In this document: positions 18,312 through 26,740 of the stretch, in pieces | How positions within the stretch are numbered: the stretch's first letter is position 1 | Layout: each line of letters begins with the position of its first letter | Source of the DNA: an uncultured Treponema sp. | GTDB taxonomy: Bacteria > Spirochaetota > Spirochaetia > Treponematales > Treponemataceae | Direction of reading: 5' to 3' | Length of the DNA: 64,000 nt | NCBI GenBank assembly: GCA_900319625.1 | Contig: ONPD01000005.1 | Location: forward strand, 62,001-126,000 | Program-made: the position numbers and the translations under genes | Notes under the pieces: generated by a model | Databases searched by the model: none | What the model was told of the DNA's origin: nothing | Seen by the model: the letters and a program-made list of their open reading frames with translations, nothing else

Positions 18312-20393
18312 TTAAACCTGGAACTGGTCAACCTGACCGCCAATCTCATCAATTGACTGGCCCATCTGTGACGAAATCTCAGAAAGGGCATTTCCCGTCT
18401 GCCTGATTGCTTCCGCACCTGTTTCCATGGTATCCATACTCTGCTTGAGCTCCATTGTAGAAGACTGAAGATTCTGAATTTCCTTGAGAATTGCGGTATT
18501 TCCTTCCGACATTTCCTTTACGGCAGAAATTACAACCGAAGTCGAGTCGTTCATGCTGTTCAGGGAAAGATTGATTTTTTCAGAGTCACGATTCTGCTCA
18601 TCCATGGCAAGGGAAATTTCCTGAACAAGATAATCTGTAGACTGGATTTCCTGACTAACATCCTTAAATGCAATCCGCGATTCATTGGAAGCGGAAATAA
18701 TTTCGCTGATAGATTCCTGAATGTTTTTAAGCTGTTCTCCGATTTCCTTTGACTGAGCCGTAGAAGTTTCTGAAAGCTTACGGATTTCATCAGCAACAAC
18801 ACTAAAGCCCTTGCCTGCCTCACCAGCATGAGCCGCTTCAATAGCTGCATTCATGGCAAGCAGGTTTGTCTGACTGGCAATTTCACGGATTGTCTTGTTG
18901 GCATTTCCCAGCATCTTTGACTGGTCACCTACAATTTCAATCTTATTGCTTACATCATCCTGCTTTTGAACACCATTCTGCGCCTTACGCTCAAGATTTT
19001 TGAAGGAATCAGCCATCTTGGCAACAGAGTTATTTACCTTTTCAATATTCATAATCATTGCAGAAACTGCCTGTCCCGCAACCTTTACGCTGGCACTCTG
19101 ATTTTCAACCATGCGTTCAAGGGATTCGATATTCGAAGCAATTTCATGAACGGCTGTTGCTGTCTGATCTACGCTGGCAAACTGCTGGGTGGTTCCATCA
19201 CGGGTAGATTTAATATGCTGAAGAATTGATTCTATTGAAGAAAGTGTGTTTTCCGTATCCTGTTTAAGGAGATTTCCTACCTCAAAAAGGGAATTCTTAG
19301 ACTCCTTCATAACCTTCATAATGCTCTGCAGCTTTTCCGTAAAGGTATTAAAACCGTCCACAACCTCGGCAATTTCATATTCAGTTTTGATTTTGATTCG
19401 CTGGGTAAGGTCTGCTTTTCCGGATGCGATTTCATTAATACTTGCACTTACCTTTCTCAGAGGCTTTAAGCTTCGGGCAAGAATGAGTCCGCTCAATGAA
19501 CCCAGAATAATTGAAACAATTGTGATAAGCATCATACGGATAAGAACCGTATTCAAAACAGCAAGGGCTTCATGCTTATTCTGTATGATTCCCAGGTGCC
19601 AGTCACCATTATTAATTGTAACAAATGACAGATAATATTCCTTTCCATCCATAAAGAAGGTTTCAAGTCCCGATTCTTCCTGAATCATCTTAATCTGAAG
19701 CTCTCGGAACTGACCGAATTTTCCATCCGGATTGTACTTTGCATCGTGGATATTATTTTCAAGCTGAGATTTTCCCTTGTAATCTACACCGGCCATCTTT
19801 TCGCCGGCATCATTAATAATGAAAATAAAGCCGTCATAATCAAGTTCAATGGAAGAGGTAATTTTATTTGTAAAGGAGGCATCTGCCACACCCGAAAGAA
19901 CACCTACAACTCCGCCATGTTCATCACGCAGAGGGCTGCTGACAACTACAACCATCTTATTATAACGCTCATCGTAAACAAGATCGGAAATATTTGCCGT
20001 ACCGCCAAGGGCAATTCCGTAATAAGAACGGCCTCCTACCCAGATATCAGCTCCCTGAGTTGAATGGGCCATACCGTTTACGTTTCCTACCTCAAAGGAT
20101 TCAAAGCCGACACGCTTTGCCTCAGCCTGCAGAATCGGCCGCTGAATATCCCAGTCCATACTTCTGATATCACTTCGCTGGGCAACGGCTTCAACCTCGC
20201 GGATGTATGCTTCTATGGAAAGTTCAATAAGCTTTCCCGCATCATCGCGGCATTTTGTCATTGTACTTACAACCTGTTTTGTCTGAACTCTATACAAAAG
20301 GACAATTGAAAAGCCGGTCAGCAGAATACAGATAAAAACTACAAGAAGTGCAATTCTTGCAACAATTTTAAAGGACAAGGTATTTGTCTTCAT
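18312..20393 (-). CDS. Methyl-accepting chemotaxis protein with dCache-like sensor
   Basis: 693 aa membrane receptor for the CheA/CheW pathway. Order: TM1 (about 9-31), a double-Cache-like periplasmic region (about 45-270; DIWVGGRSYYGIALGG, VVSSPLRDEHGGVVGVLSG), TM2 (about 283-305), HAMP (about 307-360; SLKPLRKVSASINEIA), and a long signalling coiled coil with the conserved hairpin tip EIASQTNLLAMNAAIEAAHA, then GKGFSVVADEIRKLSE. No CheR-binding pentapeptide is seen at the C-terminus. A TATAAT at the minus-strand promoter and Shine-Dalgarno AGGAG (8 nt before ATG) give a normal leader. It is probably co-transcribed with the sugar-binding lipoprotein downstream. Confidence 0.93.
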   Translation of the reverse strand: MKTNTLSFKIVARIALLVVFICILLTGFSIVLLYRVQTKQVVSTMTKCRDDAGKLIELSIEAYIREVEAVAQRSDIRSMDWDIQRPILQAEAKRVGFESFEVGNVNGMAHSTQGADIWVGGRSYYGIALGGTANISDLVYDERYNKMVVVVSSPLRDEHGGVVGVLSGVADASFTNKITSSIELDYDGFIFIINDAGEKMAGVDYKGKSQLENNIHDAKYNPDGKFGQFRELQIKMIQEESGLETFFMDGKEYYLSFVTINNGDWHLGIIQNKHEALAVLNTVLIRMMLITIVSIILGSLSGLILARSLKPLRKVSASINEIASGKADLTQRIKIKTEYEIAEVVDGFNTFTEKLQSIMKVMKESKNSLFEVGNLLKQDTENTLSSIESILQHIKSTRDGTTQQFASVDQTATAVHEIASNIESLERMVENQSASVKVAGQAVSAMIMNIEKVNNSVAKMADSFKNLERKAQNGVQKQDDVSNKIEIVGDQSKMLGNANKTIREIASQTNLLAMNAAIEAAHAGEAGKGFSVVADEIRKLSETSTAQSKEIGEQLKNIQESISEIISASNESRIAFKDVSQEIQSTDYLVQEISLAMDEQNRDSEKINLSLNSMNDSTSVVISAVKEMSEGNTAILKEIQNLQSSTMELKQSMDTMETGAEAIRQTGNALSEISSQMGQSIDEIGGQVDQFQV

Positions 20394-20473
20394 AAATATT
20401 ACTCCTAGCGTAAATTATAGGGGAGTTTTTTTTATATTGGAAATCTTTTCTTTAAAAATATGAGATTTTTTAT

Positions 20474-20531
20474 TTGACAGTCCGGCGTCCAGGGTGTATT
20501 CTGAATGCAGGATTGCGTGTACGTTCACGCA
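20474..20531 (+). promoter_or_regulatory. Promoter and candidate operator of the ara operon regulator
   Basis: TTGACA (20474-20479), 17 bp, TATTCT (20497-20502). Just after the predicted start site is an inverted repeat TGCGTG-TACGTT-CACGCA (20514-20531), a good position for a repressor, possibly the LacI-type regulator encoded next. The operator role is inferred. Confidence 0.6.
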
Positions 20532-20559
20532 GTTATACAGATACTTTGGGAGATTTTTA

Positions 20560-21582
20560 GTGACTGTAACTGAAATTGCAGAAATTGCAGGCGTTTCAAC
20601 AGGAACCGTAGACCGCGTAATTCACAACCGGGGCAGGGTTTCTGAAGAAACCAGAGAAAAAATTAATAAGATTATCTCTGAAAACGGCTTCAGTCCGGAT
20701 CCTATTGCCCGTTTTTTAAAGAAAAAGAGTGATTTTAAGATTGGTGTACTCATTCCGGCCATATCTGAGGAGAGCGGATACTGGAAGGCTATCTATGACG
20801 GCATTTTAGACGCGTGCGTGAACGATTACGCAGCTTTCGGCTTTCAGCTTGAACTTTTCGGCTTTAAGCGCCCGGATGCAGCTTCCCTGAAAGCTCAGTT
20901 CAAAAAAATGATTAAAGCAGGCTGCTCGGCTTACATAATCGCACCAATTATGCAGGAAGAAATTATGTTCCTCTTAAGCCAGGAAAAGCTATCTGCACCT
21001 TACTGCTTTATTGACTCGCCTCTGCCGGGAGCCCTTCCCATTACAACAATTGCGCAAAACCCTTTTAAAGCCGGTTTTATGGCCGGAAAACTTACACGCC
21101 TTTGCTCTGCAAGAAGCGGAACCTTTGCCGTAATCAAACCCTTTTCAGAAAGCTATAACCTGAATGAACGCGCCCGCGGCTTTGCATCTTACTTTTTGCA
21201 AACTAAGGACTGTAAGGCAATTCAGAAAATTGCCCGGGGCAGCCGTCAGGAAGAAATTGCGGACGCAGTTTTTCAGCTTGTTCATGATTCGGAGGATTTG
21301 CGGGGAATCTGCCTTGTAAACTCGGAAGTTCACTTTGCAGGACAGAAAATCGCCGAAATGGGATTAAAAGATAAGATTGCAGTCGTGGGCTTTGACCTTG
21401 TAGACAGCAATATTGAGGCACTTAAAAACGATAAGGTAGATGCCCTTATTTCACAGGATCCGCGCGGACAGGGCAGCCTTGTGATGAAGGAAATCTACAA
21501 AAATCTGGTGCTGGAAAAGGAAGTTGAAAAGGAAGTAAATATTCCGCTCAACGTTTTCTTTAAGGAAAATATGGATTTTTGA
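20560..21582 (+). CDS. LacI-family regulator of the arabinose operon
   Basis: 340 aa from the GTG at 20560, which follows Shine-Dalgarno GGGAG by 7 nt. The longer open frame to 20494 would start inside the promoter, so I rejected it. It has an N-terminal helix-turn-helix (VTEIAEIAGVSTGTVDRVIH, residues 3-22), the hinge helix region (ARFLKKKS), and a periplasmic-binding-protein-like sugar domain (KIGVLIPAISEESGYWKAI; AGFMAGKL; AVVGFDLVDSN; ALISQDPRGQGS). Being first in a run with araB-araA-araD it most likely senses L-arabinose or a pathway intermediate and represses its own operon. The effector is inferred from context. Confidence 0.85.
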   Translation: MTVTEIAEIAGVSTGTVDRVIHNRGRVSEETREKINKIISENGFSPDPIARFLKKKSDFKIGVLIPAISEESGYWKAIYDGILDACVNDYAAFGFQLELFGFKRPDAASLKAQFKKMIKAGCSAYIIAPIMQEEIMFLLSQEKLSAPYCFIDSPLPGALPITTIAQNPFKAGFMAGKLTRLCSARSGTFAVIKPFSESYNLNERARGFASYFLQTKDCKAIQKIARGSRQEEIADAVFQLVHDSEDLRGICLVNSEVHFAGQKIAEMGLKDKIAVVGFDLVDSNIEALKNDKVDALISQDPRGQGSLVMKEIYKNLVLEKEVEKEVNIPLNVFFKENMDF

Positions 21583-21593
21583 TTAGGAAAGGA

Positions 21594-21612
21594 AAATCGC
21601 TGAAGGCGATTT
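21594..21612 (+). other. Intercistronic hairpin, regulator-araB
   Basis: AAATCGC-tgaag-GCGATTT: perfect 7-bp stem, 5-nt loop, immediately upstream of the araB Shine-Dalgarno (AGGAGG). No T-run follows, so it is more likely an mRNA-stability or processing element than a terminator. Confidence 0.6.
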
Positions 21613-21631
21613 ACTCAGGAGGATAAAAAAA

Positions 21632-23233
21632 ATGACAAAAGAAGAAATTGCAAAGGAGATTTCCGGCGGTTCTGCCGTTGTGGGAATTGAATTCGGTTCA
21701 ACACGTATCAAGGCAGTAATGATTGACTCTGCCAGTGAGCCTGTAGCGGGCGGTGCCTTCGACTGGGAAAACTCTCTGGTTGACGGAGTGTGGACTTATT
21801 CACTTGAAGAAATTGCAAACGGACTTCAGACAAGTTTTGCAAACCTTAAGAAGGACGTTTCTGAAAAATACGGCGTAAAGCTTACAAAAATCAAGGCTCT
21901 TGGTATCAGTGCCATGATGCATGGTTACCTTGCTTTTGATAAAAACGATACACTTCTTGTTCCATTCAGAACATGGCGCAACACTATCACAGGCGAAGCT
22001 TCATCAAAATTGACTGATGAATTCAACTACCCTGTTCCAGAGCGCTGGAGTATTTCTCACCTTTATCAGGCAATTTTAAACGGAGAAAAACACGTAGCAA
22101 ATGTGGCTTTCTTTACAACTCTTGCAGGCTACGTTCACTATAAGCTTTCGGGCAAAAAGGTTCTTGGAATCGGTGATGCTTCGGGAATGTTCCCTATTGA
22201 TGAAAAAACTAAGAACTACGACAAAAAAATGCTTGGTCAGTTCGATGCATTGATTGCAGACAAAAAATTCGGCTGGAAGGTTGAAGAGCTCCTGCCTGAA
22301 ATTCTTCTTGCAGGACAGCCTGCCGGAACTTTAACTGCTGAAGGCGCAAAATTCCTTGACCCGACAGGTGAACTTGAAGCCGGAACTCTGCTTGCCCCAC
22401 CGGAAGGTGACGCAGGAACCGGAATGGTTGCCACAAACAGCGTAACAAAAAGAACCGGAAACGTAAGTGCCGGAACTTCGGTATTCGCAATGGTAATTCT
22501 GGAAAAGGCACTTTCTAAGGCTTATAAAGACTTAATCGATATCGTAACAACTCCGGACGGCTCTATGGCAGCTATGGCTCACGCAAATAACTGTACCGGC
22601 GAGTACGACAAGTGGATTAAACTCTTTGGAGAAGCAATTGCGGCTACAGGCGGAAATGTTTCAAAGCCGGTTCTTTACGATACACTGCTTGGTCTTGCCC
22701 TTAAAGGCGATCCTGACTGCGGCGGAATCATTCCTTATAACTATATTTCTGGTGAATCAATGACCGGCTTTAAGGAAGGACGCACACTTGTAGTTCGTCA
22801 GCAGAAAAACAACTTCACTCTTGCAAACTTTATGAGAGCCCAGCTTTTCACAGCCCTTGGAGCCCTCCGCACCGGCATGAATATCCTCTTTGACAAGGAA
22901 AATGTTGCTATAGACCGTCTTACAGGCCACGGCGGCTACTTCAAGACAGCAGGAGTCGGAATAAAAATCATGGCGGCTGCTATGCACACTCCGGTTTCTA
23001 CAATGGAAACTGCCGGCGAAGGCGGTCCATGGGGAATGGCACTGCTTGCAGCCTACACAGCAGACACAAAAGGCATGAATCTGGGTGACTATCTTGATAA
23101 GGTAGTATTCAAGACTGCAAAAATCACAACAGTGGCCCCGGATAAGGCCGACGTTGAAGGCTTCAACAAGTTCTTCGAAAACTACACAAAGGCCCTGCCG
23201 GTTATGAAGGCCGCAGTGGAAAATGTAGACTAG
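21632..23233 (+). CDS. araB: L-ribulokinase-like FGGY carbohydrate kinase
   Basis: Phosphorylates L-ribulose to L-ribulose-5-phosphate in arabinose catabolism. 533 aa FGGY kinase: phosphate-binding GIEFGSTRIKAVMID (about 17-31), the actin-like second half with GNVSAGTSVFAM and GHGGYFKTAGVG, and sugar-loop residues HANNCTGEYDKW. It resembles the AraB-like group found in Bacteroidetes and clostridia rather than the E. coli form, so substrate is assigned mainly from the flanking araA and araD. A strong Shine-Dalgarno (AGGAGG) precedes the ATG. The gene is followed by a GC-rich structured gap before araA. Confidence 0.87.
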   Translation: MTKEEIAKEISGGSAVVGIEFGSTRIKAVMIDSASEPVAGGAFDWENSLVDGVWTYSLEEIANGLQTSFANLKKDVSEKYGVKLTKIKALGISAMMHGYLAFDKNDTLLVPFRTWRNTITGEASSKLTDEFNYPVPERWSISHLYQAILNGEKHVANVAFFTTLAGYVHYKLSGKKVLGIGDASGMFPIDEKTKNYDKKMLGQFDALIADKKFGWKVEELLPEILLAGQPAGTLTAEGAKFLDPTGELEAGTLLAPPEGDAGTGMVATNSVTKRTGNVSAGTSVFAMVILEKALSKAYKDLIDIVTTPDGSMAAMAHANNCTGEYDKWIKLFGEAIAATGGNVSKPVLYDTLLGLALKGDPDCGGIIPYNYISGESMTGFKEGRTLVVRQQKNNFTLANFMRAQLFTALGALRTGMNILFDKENVAIDRLTGHGGYFKTAGVGIKIMAAAMHTPVSTMETAGEGGPWGMALLAAYTADTKGMNLGDYLDKVVFKTAKITTVAPDKADVEGFNKFFENYTKALPVMKAAVENVD

Positions 23234-23376
23234 CGCAAGCGATTGGAACACCGCCGCAGGCGTTCCGGAGCCGCCAGGCGAAGGAATGGAGCGAAAGCGG
23301 AAGTGTGGAAAGCGCGGTTTGCCCCTCGCGGGCAAATGCGCCCGGATAAAAAATAAATTTTAGGAGACATAAAAAA
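23234..23376 (+). other. GC-rich structured intercistronic region, araB-araA
   Basis: Non-coding and much more GC-rich than the genes. It contains a hairpin TTTGCCC (23318-23324), loop CTCGC, GGGCAAA (23330-23336), extended by GCGC/GCGC outer pairs (23312-23315 with 23338-23341), and an earlier stem GGAAC (23245-23249) with GTTCC (23262-23266). The araA Shine-Dalgarno (AGGAGA) follows in AT-rich sequence. Likely affects mRNA stability or the araB:araA ratio; inferred. Confidence 0.55.
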
Positions 23377-24885
23377 ATGGAAAACTTAGCAAACTACGAA
23401 TTCTGGTTCATCACAGGAAGCCAGGACCTCTACGGAGAAGAAACCCTCAAACAGGTAGCCAAAAACTCTAAGGAAATCGTTGACCGTCTGAACAAGAGCA
23501 AGGCTCTGCCATGCGAACTGGTATGGAAGCCTACCCTTCTTACTCCGGAAGCAATTCACCAGACCCTTGAACAGGCAAATGCCGACGACAAATGTGCCGG
23601 AATCATCTGCTGGATGCACACCTTCAGCCCGGCAAAAATGTGGATTGCAGGCCTTTCAGCATACAAGAAGCCGCTTTTGCAGCTGAACACACAGTTCAAC
23701 GAAGAAATTCCATACGCCACAATGGACATGGACTTTATGAACCTGAACCAGTCTGCCCACGGCGACCGAGAATTCGGCTTTATCACAAGCCGCATGGATT
23801 TACCACGCAAGGTAATCGTAGGACACTGGAGCCACGAACGCACACAGAAACGCATCGCTGACTGGATGAGAATTGCCCGCGCCGTAGCAGACGGAAAAAC
23901 TCTCCGCTGCCTCCGCTTCGGCGACAACATGCGCGAAGTTGCAGTTACAGACGGCGACAAAGTAGAAGCAATGATTAAATTCGGCTGGAGCGTTCCATAC
24001 TACGGAATCGGTGACCTGGTTGCTTATATGAACGAAGTAAAGGACGGTGATGTAAACGCTCTCTTTGATGAATACAATCAGAAATATGAAATCGTTTACG
24101 GTTCAGACAAGGATTTTGTTACAAAGCAGATTAAGGAACAGGCAAAAATCGAAATCGCCCTCCGCCGCTTCCTCAAGGACAATAACGGTAAGGCCCTCTG
24201 TACAAACTTCCAGGATCTTCACGGAATGAAGCAGCTGCCGGGTCTTGCAATTCAGAGACTTCTCGCAGACGGCTATGGCTTTGGTGCAGAAGGCGACTGG
24301 AAAACTTCATGTCTGGTACGAACATTCAAGGCAATGACAGCAGGCCAGGTAGTTCCTGGTTCAAAAGGAAACGCCTTCATGGAAGACTACACCTACAACC
24401 TGGTACCTGGCGAAGAACTCAACATGGGTTCTCACATGCTGGAAGTTGACCCTGAAATCGCCGTTTCAAAGCCAAAAATCGAGGTTCATCCACTTGGAAT
24501 CGGCGGAAAAGAAGATCCTGCCCGCATGGTATTCAACACAATCGAAGGCCGCGGTCTTGTTTCAGCAGTTGTCGACATGGGCAACCGCTTCCGCTGCGTA
24601 GTAAACGAAATCAACGTAGTACCGCCAAAAGCTCCTCTTCCAAAGCTGCCGGTTGCCCGCATGGTATGGCAGCCGCTTCCTAGCCTTGAAACTTCGGCAG
24701 AAGCATGGATTTTAGCAGGCGGCGGACACCACACAGCCTTCTCTAACATCATCACACAGGAAATGATGCAGGACTGGTCAGAAATGGTTGGAATTGAGTG
24801 CGTTGTAATTGATGAAGGAACAAAAATCCCGGCCTTCCGCAACGAACTTCGCTGGAACAAAGCTTACTGGGATAACCGCAAGTAA
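23377..24885 (+). CDS. araA: L-arabinose isomerase
   Basis: Interconverts L-arabinose and L-ribulose, the first pathway step. 502 aa, the usual length. Recognisable throughout: EFWFITGSQDLYGEETL (about 8-24), CWMHTFSPAKMWIAGL, the metal-binding neighbourhood GAEGDWKTSCLVR and FMEDYTYNL, SHMLEVDPEIA, and GGGHHTAFS. The glutamates and histidines of these segments form the Mn2+ site in the family. Good Shine-Dalgarno (TAGGAGA). The next gene, araD, follows after a hairpin. Confidence 0.97.
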   Translation: MENLANYEFWFITGSQDLYGEETLKQVAKNSKEIVDRLNKSKALPCELVWKPTLLTPEAIHQTLEQANADDKCAGIICWMHTFSPAKMWIAGLSAYKKPLLQLNTQFNEEIPYATMDMDFMNLNQSAHGDREFGFITSRMDLPRKVIVGHWSHERTQKRIADWMRIARAVADGKTLRCLRFGDNMREVAVTDGDKVEAMIKFGWSVPYYGIGDLVAYMNEVKDGDVNALFDEYNQKYEIVYGSDKDFVTKQIKEQAKIEIALRRFLKDNNGKALCTNFQDLHGMKQLPGLAIQRLLADGYGFGAEGDWKTSCLVRTFKAMTAGQVVPGSKGNAFMEDYTYNLVPGEELNMGSHMLEVDPEIAVSKPKIEVHPLGIGGKEDPARMVFNTIEGRGLVSAVVDMGNRFRCVVNEINVVPPKAPLPKLPVARMVWQPLPSLETSAEAWILAGGGHHTAFSNIITQEMMQDWSEMVGIECVVIDEGTKIPAFRNELRWNKAYWDNRK

Positions 24886-24892
24886 ACAGACG

Positions 24893-24911
24893 GCGGGCAT
24901 CCAACGCCCGC
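24893..24911 (+). other. Intercistronic hairpin, araA-araD
   Basis: GCGGGC (24893-24898), loop ATCCAAC, GCCCGC (24906-24911). The araD Shine-Dalgarno AGGAGG lies 7 nt downstream. No T-run, so read-through is expected. Confidence 0.6.
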
Positions 24912-24929
24912 TTACACAGGAGGTAAAAA

Positions 24930-25652
24930 ATGGCAAGCGAATATCAGGAAATAAAAGAACTCGCCTACGAAGCAAACATGCAGATTCCAGCCCAGCATCT
25001 GGCCCTCTACACATGGGGAAACGTTTCTGCAATCGACTGGACAAAGGGAGTATTTGCAATCAAGCCGTCGGGAGTTCCTTACCCGGAGCTTACACCGGAT
25101 TCAATGGTTGTAATTGACCTGAAAGGAAACCGTGTAGAAGGTATGCTCAACCCTTCAAGCGATACAAATACTCACCTTGTTTTGTACAATGAGTTCGCAA
25201 TGAAGGACGGTGCAAAAATTGGTGGAATTATTCATACACATTCTACCTATGCAACTTCTTGGGCACAGGCTTTGCGCGAAGTTCCTCTTTTTGGAACAAC
25301 CCACGCAGACCATATCCAGAAGGCAATTCCTTGCACACCATATCTTTCAAAAGAGATGGTAGAAAATAACTATGAAACTGAAACAGGAAATCTGATTGTA
25401 AAATACTTCCACGAGAACAAAATCAATCCTGCAGAAGTTAATATGGTACTCGTCGGCGGTCACGGACCTTTTGCCTGGGGCGAAACTCCCGCAAAGGCTG
25501 TTTACAACGCCGCCGTAATGGAAGAAGTAAGCAAAATGGCTTTGCAGACCCTTATGATAAACCCGGATGCAAGCCCGCTTCCAGATTACATCATCAACAA
25601 GCATTATATGCGAAAGCACGGCCCTAACGCTTACTACGGACAGGGCAAATAA
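24930..25652 (+). CDS. araD: L-ribulose-5-phosphate 4-epimerase
   Basis: Epimerises L-ribulose-5-phosphate to D-xylulose-5-phosphate, feeding the pentose phosphate pathway. 240 aa class II aldolase fold: YTWGNVSAID and KPSGVPY (phosphate site), SSDTNTHLVLY, metal histidines in IIHTHSTYATSWAQ and THADHIQKA, and GGHGPFAWG. The C-terminal HYMRKHGPNAYYGQ is typical of AraD rather than of fuculose or rhamnulose aldolases. Last gene of the operon; a strong terminator follows. Confidence 0.95.
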   Translation: MASEYQEIKELAYEANMQIPAQHLALYTWGNVSAIDWTKGVFAIKPSGVPYPELTPDSMVVIDLKGNRVEGMLNPSSDTNTHLVLYNEFAMKDGAKIGGIIHTHSTYATSWAQALREVPLFGTTHADHIQKAIPCTPYLSKEMVENNYETETGNLIVKYFHENKINPAEVNMVLVGGHGPFAWGETPAKAVYNAAVMEEVSKMALQTLMINPDASPLPDYIINKHYMRKHGPNAYYGQGK

Positions 25653-25708
25653 AATTAATTACAATCAGGCGGTTATCTTTCCGCCTTGTAATATCCTCCA
25701 AGATTTTT

Positions 25709-25758
25709 ACTCCGCCTTCAATTACCACAGCATGCAACCAGAAGGCGGAGTTTTTTTT
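25709..25758 (+). terminator. Rho-independent terminator of the ara operon
   Basis: ACTCCGCCTTC (25709-25719) pairs perfectly with GAAGGCGGAGT (25741-25751), followed by T7. A smaller GGCGG/CCGCC stem lies upstream at about 25671-25685. Downstream to 25868 the sequence is GC-rich and shows no gene. Confidence 0.9.
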
Positions 25759-25868
25759 ATTGGCGCAGACCAGCCACCCACTCGCCTTCCGCCACTTGCT
25801 TACGCGCGGCCCTTGCGGGCTGCCTGCGGCATGGCTCCAGCCTCGGCGCTGCTGCCACCCTTCAATTG

Positions 25869-26680
25869 TTAGAATTCATTTCCCGGAAAACGTGGAATTC
25901 CGGCAAAACCCTTGGCAAGATCTTCGTCGCTTGGAATATAATCACTCATAGTTCCGTCATTGAAAGCCTTGTAAGCATACATGTCAAAGTAGCCGGTTCC
26001 AGTAAGACCAAAGAGAATTGTCTTTTCTTCGCCGGTTTCCTTGCACTTAAGGGCTTCATCAATTGCAACCTTAATTGCGTGGCTTGATTCAGGAGCCGGA
26101 AGAATACCTTCTACGCGGGCAAATTCCTGGGCAGCACGGAAAACTTCTGTCTGTTCAACAGTGCGGGCTTCCATAAGACCGTCATCATAAAGCTGGGAAA
26201 GAATAGAACTCATACCGTGGTAGCGGAGGCCGCCTGCACAGCCGATAATTACATCAGGCTTAATTCCGTATTTATCCATTGCGGTCATAGTTTCAAGACC
26301 GATTACAGTCTGATGAAGGAGAACCTGGTTCAAAACACTGCCCAGAACGTAGCGGTAACCTTCCTGGTGAGTTGCAGCTTCCACCGCTTCAGAAATTGCA
26401 CAGCCCAAACTTCCGCCGGTGCCCGGGAATTCGGCAAGAATCTTGCGGCCAACTTCTGTTGTTTCGCTTGGTGACGGAGTAATTTTTGCACCGTAAGTTC
26501 GGATTACTTCCCGGCGGAAAGGCTTCTGCTCGTAAGAAACCTTTACCATGTAAACCTGGCAGTCCAGTCCGAAGTAAGAACATGCCATAGAAAGAGCAGT
26601 TCCCCACTGGCCGGCACCGGTTTCAGTTGTAACACCCTTCAAGCCCTGCTTTTTAGCGTAGTAAGCCTGGGCAAGGATAA
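25869..26680 (-). pseudogene. 5'-truncated tryptophan synthase beta-like gene (TrpB2 type)
   Basis: The minus-strand frame encodes the C-terminal two-thirds of a PLP-dependent TrpB2-like protein: AQAYYAKKQGLKGVTTETGA, GQWGTALSMACSYFGL, VYMVKVSYEQKP, YVLGSVLNQVLLHQTVIGLE, IIGCAGGLRYHG, ILFGLTGTGYFD. Homology begins near 26672. Just upstream are only a few non-matching codons and an in-frame TAA (26702-26700), and then the promoter of the divergent aldo/keto reductase. The missing N-terminal part (roughly 150-170 residues in full-length relatives) should hold the PLP-lysine, so the product cannot be an active enzyme. No promoter or start with a Shine-Dalgarno is seen. Best read as a deletion remnant. 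Confidence 0.8.
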
Positions 26681-26711
26681 TAAATTGTTCTAGGACTTTT
26701 TATTCATGCCG

Positions 26712-26720
26712 TGATAAAAT
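26712..26720 (+). promoter_or_regulatory. Extended -10 of the aldo/keto reductase gene
   Basis: TGATAAAAT; the start site is predicted near 26727, leaving a short leader with Shine-Dalgarno GGAGG (26729-26733). It lies at the deletion end of the trpB2 remnant. Confidence 0.5.
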
Positions 26721-26740
26721 ATATTTCTGGAGGTACAATT

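Noticed and set aside
20494..20559. Upstream extension of the LacI-type regulator
   Set aside because: It would begin inside the -10 region of the promoter, and the helix-turn-helix starts right after the GTG at 20560, which has a proper ribosome-binding site.
22757..23335. Minus-strand open frame of 192 codons over the end of araB
   Set aside because: Antisense to araB and running through the GC-rich intercistronic hairpins; Cys/His-rich composition typical of a shadow frame.
25567..25951. Small plus-strand open frames after araD
   Set aside because: They cover the ara terminator and GC-rich extragenic sequence; no start signals or recognisable product.
26711..26740. Upstream start of the aldo/keto reductase
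   Set aside because: The ATG at 26711 lies before the -10, and the GGAGG at 26729-26733 belongs to the ATG at 26741.
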